Shown here piece after piece: positions 1-7,622 of a stretch of DNA of 18,924 nt. The notes beneath the pieces are model-generated. The model saw only the letters and a list, made by a program, of their open reading frames with translations, was not told the DNA's origin and searched no databases. The translations under genes and the position numbers were made by a program. The stretch covers positions 1-18,924 of the forward strand of contig JAJPHF010000158.1 in NCBI GenBank assembly GCA_021325365.1, written 5' to 3'. The DNA is from Pseudomonadota bacterium (GTDB taxonomy: Bacteria > Chloroflexota > UBA6077 > JAJPHF01). The number at the start of each line of letters is the position of its first letter. Position 1 is the first letter of the stretch.

Positions 1-192
1 AAGCGTTTCGGGCGCCGGGAAGGCGGTTACCAGCCGCCAGGCCTCGCCGAGCTGCGCAGGCAGCGCCTCCAGGTGCGCCAGCATGTTCGCCGCATCAACC
101 GCGCGGTACGTCTCCGGGCGGTCAAGATCGATAGGGGGCGCGGCACCCCCGCCCCCGGATCCAGCGGCTCGTGGCGCGCGCGATGGGTCCAC
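1..192 (-). CDS. Bifunctional phosphoglucose/phosphomannose isomerase, N-terminal fragment (cut by window edge)
   Basis: The minus-strand frame is open from a GTG at 192 to the left edge, 64 codons. After a Gly/Ala/Pro-rich start it reads LDRPETYRAVDAANMLAHLE, followed by LPAQLGEAWRLV. This resembles the N-terminus of the archaeal/Chloroflexota bifunctional phosphoglucose/phosphomannose isomerase family (SIS fold), where a D-x-x-x-M-L-x-x-(I/L)-x-x-L-P-x-Q segment precedes the first SIS domain. The GTG overlaps the stop codon of the upstream phosphohexomutase by one base (TAGTG), which implies translational coupling. The neighbour fits, because the pair interconverts hexose-6-phosphates and hexose-1-phosphates. 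The SIS domains and catalytic residues lie outside the window, so the call rests on about 45 residues and on context. A simple SIS-domain protein is the alternative. Confidence 0.62.
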   Translation of the reverse strand, partial: MDPSRAPRAAGSGGGGAAPPIDLDRPETYRAVDAANMLAHLEALPAQLGEAWRLVTAFPAPETL

Positions 193-1619
193 TAGACGCC
201 CGCAATCTGGTGACCGGCGTCCAGAATGGCGCGCACGCGCTCGGGACTGGTCGTCTCGGTGTAAATGCGGAGCAGCGGCTCGGTGCCAGAGAAGCGGATC
301 AGCAGCCAGCTACCGTCCTCGAGATAGAATTTGCGGCCCTCCATGTCATCGATATGCTCGACCTTCAGCCCGCCAATCGAGCTCGGCTCGGCCGCATTCA
401 CCCGGTTGACGATCGCCGCTCGCTGGTCGGCGGGGAAGTGTACGTCGTCGCGATCATAGTGGGAAGCGCCGGCCACCTCGTGCAGGTAGCGCACGATCTC
501 GGACAGCGGCTGCCCTTTCTGAACGCAGAGGTCAAGGAGGTACAGGCCCGCCAAGATGGCGTCGCGCTCGGGAATGTGGCCCTGGAAGCCGTAGCCCCCG
601 CTCTCTTCGCCTCCGAGGATCGCGTTCTCCGCGAGCATCTTCGGGCCGACGTACTTGAACCCGACGGGCGTCTCGTAGACGGGGATGCCGAAACGCTTTC
701 CCAGGCGGTCGGCCATCGACGTGGACGTTAGCGAGCGGACCGCCGGTCCCCGCAGCCCACGTACCTCCAACAGGTAGAGCAGGAGGAGCGCGTAGACCTC
801 GAGCTGGTTCACGAAGCGGCCCTGCTCGTCCACCAGGCCGATGCGGTCGGCATCGCCGTCGGTAGCCAGCCCGACGGCGGCGCCGCGCTCCCGCACCGCG
901 GCCAGCAGCTCGTCCACGTTCGGGGGGATGGGCTCGGGGCCGTGCAGACCGGGGAAGTTGGGGTTCACCACGTCGTGCAGCCCCTCGACCGTCGCCCGGC
1001 CGCCGGCCAGCACCTCGGCGAAGTAGCCGATCCCCGCGCCGTACATCGCGTCGTGGACGACCCGGAGTCCGCTGGCGCGCAGCCGGTCGAGATCGACCAG
1101 GCGCCCCATCTGCGTCATGTAGGGCGCGCGCGCATCCACAGACTCGACACGGCCGCGCCGCCGCGCGTCGGCCAGCGGCACACGGCGCACGCTGCCGGCT
1201 TCCTGGTGGACGCGAATGCGCTCTTCCAGTCTCGCGACGATCTCCGGCGAGGCGGAGCCGGCATATTCGGGCTTGTATTTGAATCCGTTGTACGGAGCGG
1301 GGTTATGGCTGGAGGTGATGACCACGCCGCCGCCGGCCTTGCGGTCCAGCACCGAGTACGACACGACCGGCGTCGGTTCCGGCCGGTTGCAGAGATACAC
1401 CGTGATGTCGTTCGCCGCGGCCACCTCGGCCACCGCGGCGGCGAAGCGGTCCGACGCGAAACGCGTGTCGTATCCCACCACCAGGCCGTTGCTCGCCTGC
1501 CCCGACTGGTGGAGATAGTCGGCCACGGCCTGGGCGCAATAGCGCACGTTCTCGAAGGTGAAGTCCTCGGCGATGATGGCCCGCCAGCCATCCGTGCCGA
1601 ACTCGATCTTGGTCGGCAT
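192..1619 (-). CDS. Phosphoglucomutase/phosphomannomutase family protein
   Basis: 475-residue alpha-D-phosphohexomutase. It moves phosphate between C1 and C6 of a hexose through a phosphoserine enzyme in the cytoplasm. All four family signatures are intact: the active-site loop TSSHNP with catalytic Ser near 104, the Mg-binding loop DGDADR at 254-259, the sugar-binding loop GGEESGG at 336-342 and the phosphate-binding loop RFSGTEP at 442-448. The N-terminal KIEFGTDGWRA is the usual start. The ATG at 1619 has GGAG eight bases upstream. It follows metK after 137 bp that carry a strong hairpin, so it may be transcribed separately; no convincing promoter was found, only a weak GATACT-like -10. 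It is coupled to the downstream isomerase fragment. Glucose versus mannose preference cannot be read from sequence; the TDGWRA/GEESGG pattern is common in bacterial phosphoglucomutases. Confidence 0.93.
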   Translation of the reverse strand: MPTKIEFGTDGWRAIIAEDFTFENVRYCAQAVADYLHQSGQASNGLVVGYDTRFASDRFAAAVAEVAAANDITVYLCNRPEPTPVVSYSVLDRKAGGGVVITSSHNPAPYNGFKYKPEYAGSASPEIVARLEERIRVHQEAGSVRRVPLADARRRGRVESVDARAPYMTQMGRLVDLDRLRASGLRVVHDAMYGAGIGYFAEVLAGGRATVEGLHDVVNPNFPGLHGPEPIPPNVDELLAAVRERGAAVGLATDGDADRIGLVDEQGRFVNQLEVYALLLLYLLEVRGLRGPAVRSLTSTSMADRLGKRFGIPVYETPVGFKYVGPKMLAENAILGGEESGGYGFQGHIPERDAILAGLYLLDLCVQKGQPLSEIVRYLHEVAGASHYDRDDVHFPADQRAAIVNRVNAAEPSSIGGLKVEHIDDMEGRKFYLEDGSWLLIRFSGTEPLLRIYTETTSPERVRAILDAGHQIAGV

Positions 1620-1699
1620 GGCGTTCTCCGGGTAGAATCAGCGCCCGGCCATGGCCGCTAGGGCGCGGCGGAACAAGTCAGTATCAGCGTACCACGTGG

Positions 1700-1746
1700 C
1701 TAGCCGGGCAGGGACGCCCGGGAACCAAGCGTCCCTGCCCGGCTAG
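1700..1746 (-). terminator. 18-bp perfect hairpin between metK and the phosphohexomutase gene
   Basis: The arms at 1700-1717 and 1729-1746 are exact reverse complements (18 bp, GC-rich) around an 11-base loop. It starts 11 bases past the metK stop. There is no U-run on the minus strand, so it may be a partial or Rho-assisted terminator, or an mRNA 3'-end stabiliser that separates methyl-cycle genes from sugar-phosphate genes. Confidence 0.6.
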
Positions 1747-1756
1747 GGCCGGTTGC

Positions 1757-2989
1757 CTAGGCCCGCGCGGGCTCGGCCTGCAGCCCCGCATCCGCGCGCA
1801 GCGCGTCGGCCTTGTCGGTGGCCTCCCACGGCGCGTCGATATCGTCCCGGCCAAAGTGGCCGTACGCGGCGGTGGGGCGGTAGATGGGCCGCCGCAGCCG
1901 TAGGTCGCGAATGATCGCCCCCGGGCGCAGGTCGAAGTGCTTGGCGATGAGCTTGTGGATAACGTCCTCGTCCACGTGGGCCGTACCGAACGTCTCGAAG
2001 TTCACGCTGAGCGGGGTGGCGACGCCGATCGCGTAGGCGATCTGGACCTCGAAGCGATCGGCCAGGCCGGCCGCCACCACGTTCTTCGCCACGTAGCGCG
2101 CCGCATACGCCGCCGAGCGGTCCACCTTGGTGGGGTCCTTGCCGCTGAAGGCGCCGCCGCCGTGCCGAGCCATGCCGCCATAGGTGTCCACGATGATCTT
2201 GCGGCCGGTGAGCCCGGCGTCGCCCATCGGGCCGCCGATCACAAAGCGACCCGTCGGGTTCACATAATACTTCGTGGATCGGTCCAGCAGCTCCGCCGGG
2301 ACGATGGGCTGGATGACGATCTCCCGGATATCCCGCTGGATCTGCTCCCAGCTCACTTCTGGGTCGTGCTGCGTCGAGATGACGACCGCGTCCACGCGCT
2401 TCGGCCGGCCGTATTCGTATTCGACGGTCACCTGGCTCTTGCCATCCGGGCGCAGGTAGGGGAGGCTGTCGTCTTTCCGCACCTCGGCCAGGCGGCGGCA
2501 GAGCTTGTGCGCGAGCGAGATCGGCAACGGCATCAGCTCGGGCGTCTCGTTGCAGGCGAAGCCGATCATCATGCCCTGGTCACCCGCGCCGACCTTGAGG
2601 GTTGCGTCCTCTTCCATCTCGCCCTGGCGCACCTCGAGAGCGGCGTTCACGCCCTGGGCGATGTCGGGCGACTGCTCCTTGATCGCGACGAGCACGCCGC
2701 ACGTCTCGTAGTCGAAGCCGTACTTGGCGCGTGTATAGCCGATGTCGCGTACGACCTCGCGCACCAGCTTCTGCATGTCCACGTAGGTCTGGGTCGTGAT
2801 CTCACCGCCGACGATCACCGTGCCGGTTGTCGCGTAGCACTCGGCGGCGCAGCGGCTCATCGGGTCGTCCTTCAGCACGGCGTCCAGGATGGCATCCGAC
2901 AGCTGATCGCAAAGCTTGTCGGGATGGCCCTCCGTGACCGATTCCGAGGTGAAGAAGAGCTGCGGGTTCTGCATGAAACTCGTGGTCAT
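1757..2989 (-). CDS. metK: S-adenosylmethionine synthase
   Basis: 410-residue methionine adenosyltransferase, which makes SAM from methionine and ATP with release of PPi and Pi. The family signatures are in order: [18 protein letters not shown] near residues 12-29 (catalytic His 22, metal Asp 24), [11 protein letters not shown] around 142-152, the glycine-rich [16 protein letters not shown] loop around 277-292, and YAIGVA. Length is slightly above the common 380-400, with a short C-terminal extension ending in EPARA. The start at 2989 has GGAG five bases upstream; the next ATG (residue 6) is a less well placed alternative. It is the last gene of the riboswitch-controlled run mtnA-mtnP-pfkB-ahcY-metK, 78 bp after ahcY, so SAM should repress its own synthesis through the leader near 7400-7533. 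Confidence 0.97.
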   Translation of the reverse strand: MTTSFMQNPQLFFTSESVTEGHPDKLCDQLSDAILDAVLKDDPMSRCAAECYATTGTVIVGGEITTQTYVDMQKLVREVVRDIGYTRAKYGFDYETCGVLVAIKEQSPDIAQGVNAALEVRQGEMEEDATLKVGAGDQGMMIGFACNETPELMPLPISLAHKLCRRLAEVRKDDSLPYLRPDGKSQVTVEYEYGRPKRVDAVVISTQHDPEVSWEQIQRDIREIVIQPIVPAELLDRSTKYYVNPTGRFVIGGPMGDAGLTGRKIIVDTYGGMARHGGGAFSGKDPTKVDRSAAYAARYVAKNVVAAGLADRFEVQIAYAIGVATPLSVNFETFGTAHVDEDVIHKLIAKHFDLRPGAIIRDLRLRRPIYRPTAAYGHFGRDDIDAPWEATDKADALRADAGLQAEPARA

Positions 2990-3067
2990 GTTCTCTCCAG
3001 TGCTGCGTGCCGAGTGGGGAGCGCTAAGCCATCCGCACGCGCTCCGCGTTCGTCGCTCGGCGGCTAA

Positions 3068-4333
3068 TCACGTCCCCTCGTCCCAGGATTCGAGGTACTT
3101 CGCCTGCTCGGCGGTCAACGTGTCGATTTGGACGCCGAGCGACTCCAGCTTCAAGCGGGCGATCTCGCGGTCGATGGGCTCGGGCACCGCGTAGACGGTG
3201 CGTTCTAGCTCCTTGCTGTGGCGCAGCATGTACTCGGCCGCCAGCGCCTGATTGGCGAAGCTCATGTCCATCACGGCGGCCGGATGGCCCTCGGCCGCGG
3301 CCAGATTGATCAGGCGCCCCTCGCCAAGCAGGTAGACCCGGTGGCCGTCGGGGTAAGTGTACTCATCCACGAACTCGCGCACGTGGCGCTTGCTCTTGGC
3401 GGCCCGCTCCATCGCCGCGATGTCGATCTCGGCGTTGAAGTGGCCAGAGTTGGCGACAATCGCGCCGTCCTTCATGGCCGCCAGGTGGTCGCCGCTCAGC
3501 ACGTTCTTGTCGCCCGTCACAGTCACGAATAGGTCGCCCTGCCGCGCGGCCTCCGCGACGGGCATCACGCGGTGCCCGTCCATCAGCGCTTCTAGCGCTC
3601 GGATCGGGTCGACCTCGGTCACAATCACGTTGGCGCCCAGGCCCTTCGCGCGCATCGCCACGCCCTTGCCGCACCAGCCATAGCCACAAACGACCACGTG
3701 GCGCCCGGCGAGCAGCACGTTGGTCGCCCGCACGACCCCGTCGATGGTGCTCTGGCCGGTGCCGTAGCGGTTGTCGAACATGTGCTTGGTCATCGCCTCG
3801 TTTACGGCGATGATCGGATACTTCAGGACGCCGTCCCTCGCCATGCTGCGCAGGCGAATGACCCCGGTGGTCGTCTCCTCCGTGCCGCCGACCACGTTGG
3901 CGAGCAGATCGGCGCGCTTCGTGTGCAGCTGGCTCACCAGATCGGCGCCGTCGTCCATGGTGAGCTGCGGCTTCGAGTCGAGCGTGGCATTCAGGTGCTG
4001 GTAATACGTCTGCTCGTCCTCGCCCTTGATCGCGTACGTGGGTATGCCGTAGTGGGCGACAAGCGCGGCGGCCACGTCGTCCTGCGTGCTGAGCGGGTTG
4101 CTGGCGCAGAGGGTCACCTGGGCGCCACCATCCCGCAGCGTGATCGCCAGGTTGGCGGTCTCGGACGTCACGTGCAGGCAGGCCGCCAGGCGCACGCCCT
4201 CCAGCGGGCGCTCGCGTTGGAAGCGCTCACGGATCAGCCGCAGCACCGCCATCTGGGCCTCGGCCCACTCGATGTGCAGCTTGCCCTCGTCGGCCAACGC
4301 CAGGTCCTTTACGTGGTGCGGGGTATTCGCCAA
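3068..4333 (-). CDS. ahcY: Adenosylhomocysteinase (SAH hydrolase)
   Basis: 421-residue NAD-dependent S-adenosylhomocysteine hydrolase, splitting SAH into adenosine and homocysteine. Visible signatures are [11 protein letters not shown] (His 54), the DDGADL region at 127-132, [10 protein letters not shown] (Glu 152), [18 protein letters not shown] (Lys 183, Asp 187) and the NAD-binding GYGWCGKG at 217-224. The C-terminus is the YLxSWxEGT type typical of short archaeal and thermophile enzymes that lack the insertion found in mesophile and eukaryote forms. The start is a TTG at 4333, with GGAGG six bases upstream, so an ATG-only reading would misplace it. It sits between a PfkB kinase (62 bp) and metK (78 bp). 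The product adenosine is a plausible substrate for the PfkB kinase. Confidence 0.96.
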   Translation of the reverse strand: MANTPHHVKDLALADEGKLHIEWAEAQMAVLRLIRERFQRERPLEGVRLAACLHVTSETANLAITLRDGGAQVTLCASNPLSTQDDVAAALVAHYGIPTYAIKGEDEQTYYQHLNATLDSKPQLTMDDGADLVSQLHTKRADLLANVVGGTEETTTGVIRLRSMARDGVLKYPIIAVNEAMTKHMFDNRYGTGQSTIDGVVRATNVLLAGRHVVVCGYGWCGKGVAMRAKGLGANVIVTEVDPIRALEALMDGHRVMPVAEAARQGDLFVTVTGDKNVLSGDHLAAMKDGAIVANSGHFNAEIDIAAMERAAKSKRHVREFVDEYTYPDGHRVYLLGEGRLINLAAAEGHPAAVMDMSFANQALAAEYMLRHSKELERTVYAVPEPIDREIARLKLESLGVQIDTLTAEQAKYLESWDEGT

Positions 4334-4395
4334 GTTGGTCCTCCTCTTCTTGCCGGTCGGAGGCGGCGCCGCCGCTCGTCGGGCCGGTGGGGCGC

Positions 4396-5307
4396 TCAGG
4401 CGTTCGCCTCGAACGTCATCAATTCGCGGAATTGCTCAAAGCGCTCCCGAAGCTCCGCCGGCTGCAGGCGTACTAGGCGGTTCACGCTGAAGTCCTCGAC
4501 CGCAAACGACGCGATCGTGCTGCCGTGGATCATCGCCCGCTTGATGCTGGCCAGCGACACGTCGCCGACGCCCGCGAGATAGCCGACGAAGCCGCCGGCA
4601 AACGAGTCGCCCGCCCCCGTCGGGTCCAGCACTGACTCGAGCGGGAAGGCGGGCGCGATGAAGATGCCCGACGACGAGATCAGCACGGCGCCGTTCTCGC
4701 CCTTCTTGGCGACCAGGGCGCTCGGGCCGAGGTCGAGCACCTTGCGGGCGGCGGTGTACAGGTTATAGGTGCCGGCGTACTCGCGCACCTCGCCCTCGTT
4801 CAGCAATACGACGTCCACGTTCGACATCGCCTCGGTCAGCTCGGGGCGCTTGCTCTCGATCCAGAAGTTCATCGAGTCGAGCGCGCGCAGCCGCGGGGAG
4901 CGCATCTGGCGCACGACCTCGAGCTGGAGCACCGGGTCGATGTTGGCCAGGAACACGAAGTCGGCGTCGCGATAGTGGTCGGGCAGCTCCGGATGGAAGT
5001 CGGCGAACACGCCCAGCTGTGTATCGAGCGTGTGCGCGGTATTGAGGTCGTAGGTGTATTCGCCCGACCAGCGAAAGGTGCGCCCGGGGCGGCGCTGCAC
5101 GCCGCTCACGTCGATGTTCCGGCTCCGTAGGAGATCAAGATGCTCCTCCGGAAAGTCCTCGCCCACCACCGCGACGACCTGCACCTGCGTGAAGTTGCTG
5201 GCGGCCAGCGAGAAGAACGTCGCCGCGCCTCCCAGCACCTCTTTCACTTCGCCGAACGGCGTTTTCACGGTGTCGAGCGCCATCGACCCGACGACTACCA
5301 GACTCAT
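4396..5307 (-). CDS. PfkB-family sugar/nucleoside kinase
   Basis: 303-residue ribokinase-fold kinase. The N-terminal VGSMALDTV strand-loop and the [12 protein letters not shown] substrate-side helix (residues 26-37) are typical, and the anion-hole/catalytic motif [13 protein letters not shown] at 228-240 has the catalytic Asp at 234. The central LNEGEVREY segment at 169-177 is the usual NxxE-type motif. It lies inside the SAM-cycle operon between mtnP (34 bp upstream) and ahcY (62 bp downstream). GAGG lies eight bases before the ATG. The family phosphorylates sugars or nucleosides, and the exact substrate cannot be read from sequence. Adenosine (from AhcY) is my preferred inference; a ribose- or methylthioribose-related sugar is the alternative. 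The call to the PfkB family is secure; the substrate is not. Confidence 0.9.
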   Translation of the reverse strand: MSLVVVGSMALDTVKTPFGEVKEVLGGAATFFSLAASNFTQVQVVAVVGEDFPEEHLDLLRSRNIDVSGVQRRPGRTFRWSGEYTYDLNTAHTLDTQLGVFADFHPELPDHYRDADFVFLANIDPVLQLEVVRQMRSPRLRALDSMNFWIESKRPELTEAMSNVDVVLLNEGEVREYAGTYNLYTAARKVLDLGPSALVAKKGENGAVLISSSGIFIAPAFPLESVLDPTGAGDSFAGGFVGYLAGVGDVSLASIKRAMIHGSTIASFAVEDFSVNRLVRLQPAELRERFEQFRELMTFEANA

Positions 5308-5341
5308 AGCCGTATCCTCGCGCGAGAGTGGGGCGCGCGCC

Positions 5342-6145
5342 TCACAGGGTCGCGCCCTGGAGCGCGTGGCCGCAGGGGCACGAGCGCTCGCTCGGAATCC
5401 GCGGGATCAGCGCGTGCAGGAGATCACGCAGGCGCGCGTTGTTCTCGTTGAACACGCGCACCACGGCGTCGGCGCTCACCGCCTGGACGCCCGACTCCGC
5501 CGCGACGCCGGCGTCGTAATCGGTGATCAGCGAGACGTTCGTATAGCACAGCTCCAGCTCACGCGCGAGCGCGCATTCCGGGTACTGGGTCATGTTGATC
5601 ACCTCCCAGCCCTGGCTGGCGAACCAGCGGCTCTCCGCGCGGGTGCTGAAGCGCGGCCCCTGGATCACCACGACCGTGCCGCGCTCGTGGACCGGGATGC
5701 CCAGCCCGCGCGCGGCCTCGACCGCCAGCGGACCGACCTCGGGACAGTACGGCTCGGCGGTGCTGATGTGTACAGCGTGCGGGCCCATGTAGAACGTGTC
5801 GGCGCGTCCGCTCGTCCGGTCCACGAACTGATCGCAGACGACGAAGTCGCCGGGCCGCACGTGCCGCTGCAAGCTGCCGGCGGCGCACGGCCCCAGGATG
5901 CGCGTCACGCCAACTTCTTTCATCGCCCACAGGTTGGCGCGATAGTTCACCACGTGCGCCGGGTACTGGTGGCGCGCGCCGTGGCGCGGCAGGAAAGCGA
6001 CCCGGCGGCCGCCGATCTCGCCCAGGTGCAGCGCATCGCTCGGCTCGCCGTAGGGCGTCTCGACGCGACGCTCCTCGCGGTGCTCCAGCAGGCTGTAGAA
6101 GCCCGAGCCGCCGAAAACCCCGATCTCCGCTAGCTGCTCCGCCAT
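5342..6145 (-). CDS. mtnP: S-methyl-5'-thioadenosine phosphorylase
   Basis: 267-residue purine nucleoside phosphorylase of the MTAP type, cleaving methylthioadenosine with phosphate to adenine and methylthioribose-1-phosphate. Key segments are GVFGGSGFYSL (residues 9-19, phosphate loop), PRHGARHQYPAHVVNYRAN (about 53-71), GPCAAGSL, QGPRFSTRAES and NMTQYPECALARELELCY with the purine-site SLITDYDAGV. The C-terminus carries a CPC (C-x-C) motif at 256-258. Such CxC pairs, with the two Cys of the PEC...LCY segment, form disulfides in hyperthermophilic MTAP II enzymes. GGGAG lies six bases before the ATG. It is 13 bp downstream of mtnA, which uses its product. Related 6-oxopurine phosphorylases are possible, but the pairing with mtnA strongly supports MTA. 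Confidence 0.93.
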   Translation of the reverse strand: MAEQLAEIGVFGGSGFYSLLEHREERRVETPYGEPSDALHLGEIGGRRVAFLPRHGARHQYPAHVVNYRANLWAMKEVGVTRILGPCAAGSLQRHVRPGDFVVCDQFVDRTSGRADTFYMGPHAVHISTAEPYCPEVGPLAVEAARGLGIPVHERGTVVVIQGPRFSTRAESRWFASQGWEVINMTQYPECALARELELCYTNVSLITDYDAGVAAESGVQAVSADAVVRVFNENNARLRDLLHALIPRIPSERSCPCGHALQGATL

Positions 6146-6158
6146 CCTCGCTCCCGCG

Positions 6159-7241
6159 CTACCGACTCGGCGCCGGATTAGCCCTGGCCTCGCTCGCCCG
6201 CTCGGCGGCGCGCACGGCCGCGGCCAGCGCGGGGCCGAATGGCGGCCGCAGCACCCCCTGCTCGGACACGATCGCGGTCACGTAGCGGTGCGGCGTCACG
6301 TCGAACGCGGGATTGGCCACCCCGATGCCCTCTGGCGCGACGCGCCGCCCGGCGAAGTGCGTCACCTCGTCGGCACTGCGTTCTTCGATCGGGATCGACT
6401 CGCCAGTAGCCAGGGAGAGGTCCACCGTCGAGGTGGGCGCCGCCACGTAGAACGGGATCCCGTGAGCATGCGCCAGGACGGCTAGGCTGTAGGTGCCGAT
6501 CTTGTTCGCCACGTCGCCATTGGCGGCGATGCGGTCAGCCCCGACGACCACCAGGTCCACTTTGCCCTGCGCCATGAAGTAGCCGGCCATGTTGTCGGTA
6601 ATGAGCGTTAGCGGGATGCCGTCGGCCTGCAGCTCCCAGGCGGTCAGCCGCGCGCCCTGCAGGAAGGGCCGGGTCTCGTCGACGTAGACGTGCAGCCGCT
6701 TCCCGCGCTCCACCGCGCCGCGCACCACGCCCAGCGCCGTGCCGTAGCCGGCCGTGGCGAGTGCGCCCGCGTTGCAGTGGGTCAGCACGCGCGCGTTGTC
6801 CGGCACGAGGTCGGCGCCGTGCTGGCCAAGCTGCCGGTTCAGGGCCACGTCCTCTGCGCGGAGCCGCTCGGCCAGGTCGACTAGCGCCTCGCGCGCCGCC
6901 GGCACGCCCGCCGCGAGCGCAGCGTCGGCCACCGCGAGCGCGCGCGCCACCGCCCAGAAGAGGTTCACGGCCGTGGGGCGCGTGGCCCGGACCTCGGCGG
7001 CGACGCGCTCCAGGTGGACGCGAAAGCCCGACGGGTCGTCCCCGGCATACTCCCGCGCGCCAAGCGCCAGCGCGTAGGCGCCGGCCACGCCGATCGCCGG
7101 CGCTCCGCGCACCCGCATGGTGCGGATCGCCTCGGCCACGTCGGCCGCCGCCCGGCACTCGTGCTCCACGACCTCGGTGGGCAGGCGCGTCTGATCGACG
7201 AGCCGGACCACGCCGGCGGTGTAGCTGATCGTATCGGTCAA
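6159..7241 (-). CDS. mtnA: Methylthioribose-1-phosphate isomerase
   Basis: 360-residue aldose-ketose isomerase of the eIF2B-like family, converting methylthioribose-1-phosphate to methylthioribulose-1-phosphate. Motifs are VRLVDQTRLP at 12-21, TMRVRGAPAIGVAGA at 41-55, THCNAGALATAGYGTAL with catalytic Cys 156, DETRPFLQGARLTAWEL, and VVGADRIAANGDVANKIGT with catalytic Asp 236. I place the start at the TTG at 7241. An AGGAG lies five bases upstream, and residues 1-12 match the usual N-terminus. The same frame is open up to an ATG at 7448, but that 69-codon stretch lies in the SAM-I aptamer and terminator and is not protein. It is the first gene of the operon, followed by mtnP after 13 bp. No other methionine-salvage gene (mtnB, mtnC, mtnD, mtnK) is in the window. 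Confidence 0.95.
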   Translation of the reverse strand: MTDTISYTAGVVRLVDQTRLPTEVVEHECRAAADVAEAIRTMRVRGAPAIGVAGAYALALGAREYAGDDPSGFRVHLERVAAEVRATRPTAVNLFWAVARALAVADAALAAGVPAAREALVDLAERLRAEDVALNRQLGQHGADLVPDNARVLTHCNAGALATAGYGTALGVVRGAVERGKRLHVYVDETRPFLQGARLTAWELQADGIPLTLITDNMAGYFMAQGKVDLVVVGADRIAANGDVANKIGTYSLAVLAHAHGIPFYVAAPTSTVDLSLATGESIPIEERSADEVTHFAGRRVAPEGIGVANPAFDVTPHRYVTAIVSEQGVLRPPFGPALAAAVRAAERASEARANPAPSR

Positions 7242-7246
7242 CTCGG

Positions 7247-7251
7247 CTCCT
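7247..7251 (-). promoter_or_regulatory. Ribosome binding site that fixes the TTG start of mtnA
   Basis: The minus strand reads AGGAG-CCGAG-TTG. The spacing of five bases is good and supports a TTG start downstream of the riboswitch terminator. The first in-frame ATG, at 7448, lies inside the aptamer. Confidence 0.8.
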
Positions 7252-7343
7252 GGGCCGGCACAGGCGCTGTCGCGCGGTTGATGGCCCTCGCTCCTGGGGC
7301 TGGCCTCACACTGCAGGGAGCCGCTGGGGCTGTCGCAGGGCAC

Positions 7344-7368
7344 AAAAAAACTTCTCGGTTGAGAAGTT
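7344..7368 (-). terminator. Intrinsic terminator of the SAM-I riboswitch expression platform
   Basis: On the minus strand AACTTCTC-AACC-GAGAAGTT forms an 8-bp perfect stem with a 4-base loop, followed at once by five further Ts (seven Ts in all). It is located 32 bases after the aptamer P1 stem and about 100 bases before the mtnA start, the classic place for SAM-controlled attenuation. The GAGAG at the 3' side of P1 can pair with the UUCUC of the terminator arm, a plausible antiterminator. Confidence 0.93.
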
Positions 7369-7399
7369 CTGGCGCGTGCGCACGAGTACCCGAGGACGT

Positions 7400-7533
7400 C
7401 TCTCATCTCTCGGAGCGCCATGCGCTCCGTCGGAATTGGCACCCTCACCTCCGCGCGCGTGGCTCAGCACACGCGTCGCCAAGGGGGTTGCCGGGCTTCG
7501 TCGGGCCAGTCCCTCCACCTCTCTCGATAAGAG
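7400..7533 (-). promoter_or_regulatory. SAM-I (S-box) riboswitch aptamer
   Basis: The minus strand has the S-box core in order. P1 (CTCTTATC at 7533-7526) pairs over 8 bp with GATGAGAG at 7407-7400. The conserved GAGAGGTGGAGGGACTGGCC follows P1, then GAAGCCCGGCAACC, then the GGTGCCAATTCC element, then a P4 hairpin GGAGCGC-ATG-GCGCTCC just before the P1 3' strand. SAM binding stabilises P1 and lets the terminator at 7344-7368 form, shutting off mtnA-mtnP-pfkB-ahcY-metK. The position upstream of metK and SAH/MTA recycling genes is the normal regulon for this class. Confidence 0.96.
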
Positions 7534-7574
7534 CAGCGGCATCTGCAATTGTAAAGGCGCGTGCGAATCGGGTG

Positions 7575-7604
7575 AGTATAGCACAGTTATGACGCCGCGC
7601 CCAA
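7575..7604 (-). promoter_or_regulatory. Promoter of the SAM-riboswitch operon
   Basis: Minus strand: the -10 TATACT is at 7580-7575, preceded by TGC (extended -10), with a weak -35 TTGGGC at 7604-7599 and an 18-base spacer. The predicted transcript starts near 7568, about 35 bases before the S-box P1 stem. It lies in the short gap after the exonuclease III stop codon. Confidence 0.65.
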
Positions 7605-7622
7605 GTCCACCGGGGCCCCGCG

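Noticed and set aside
1937..3067. Long plus-strand open frame (376 codons) opposite metK
   Set aside because: Its sequence is His/Arg/Ala/Val-rich antisense of metK with no family signature; metK motifs are complete on the other strand.
3698..4582. Plus-strand open frame opposite ahcY
   Set aside because: Antisense shadow in high-GC DNA. ahcY motifs are complete on the minus strand.
5054..6133. Plus-strand open frame opposite pfkB and mtnP
   Set aside because: It spans two recognised genes on the other strand and shows only Arg/Ala-rich composition.
7242..7448. N-terminal extension of mtnA to an ATG at 7448
   Set aside because: This stretch is the end of the SAM-I aptamer and the intrinsic terminator. 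A TTG with AGGAG at 7241 fits better.
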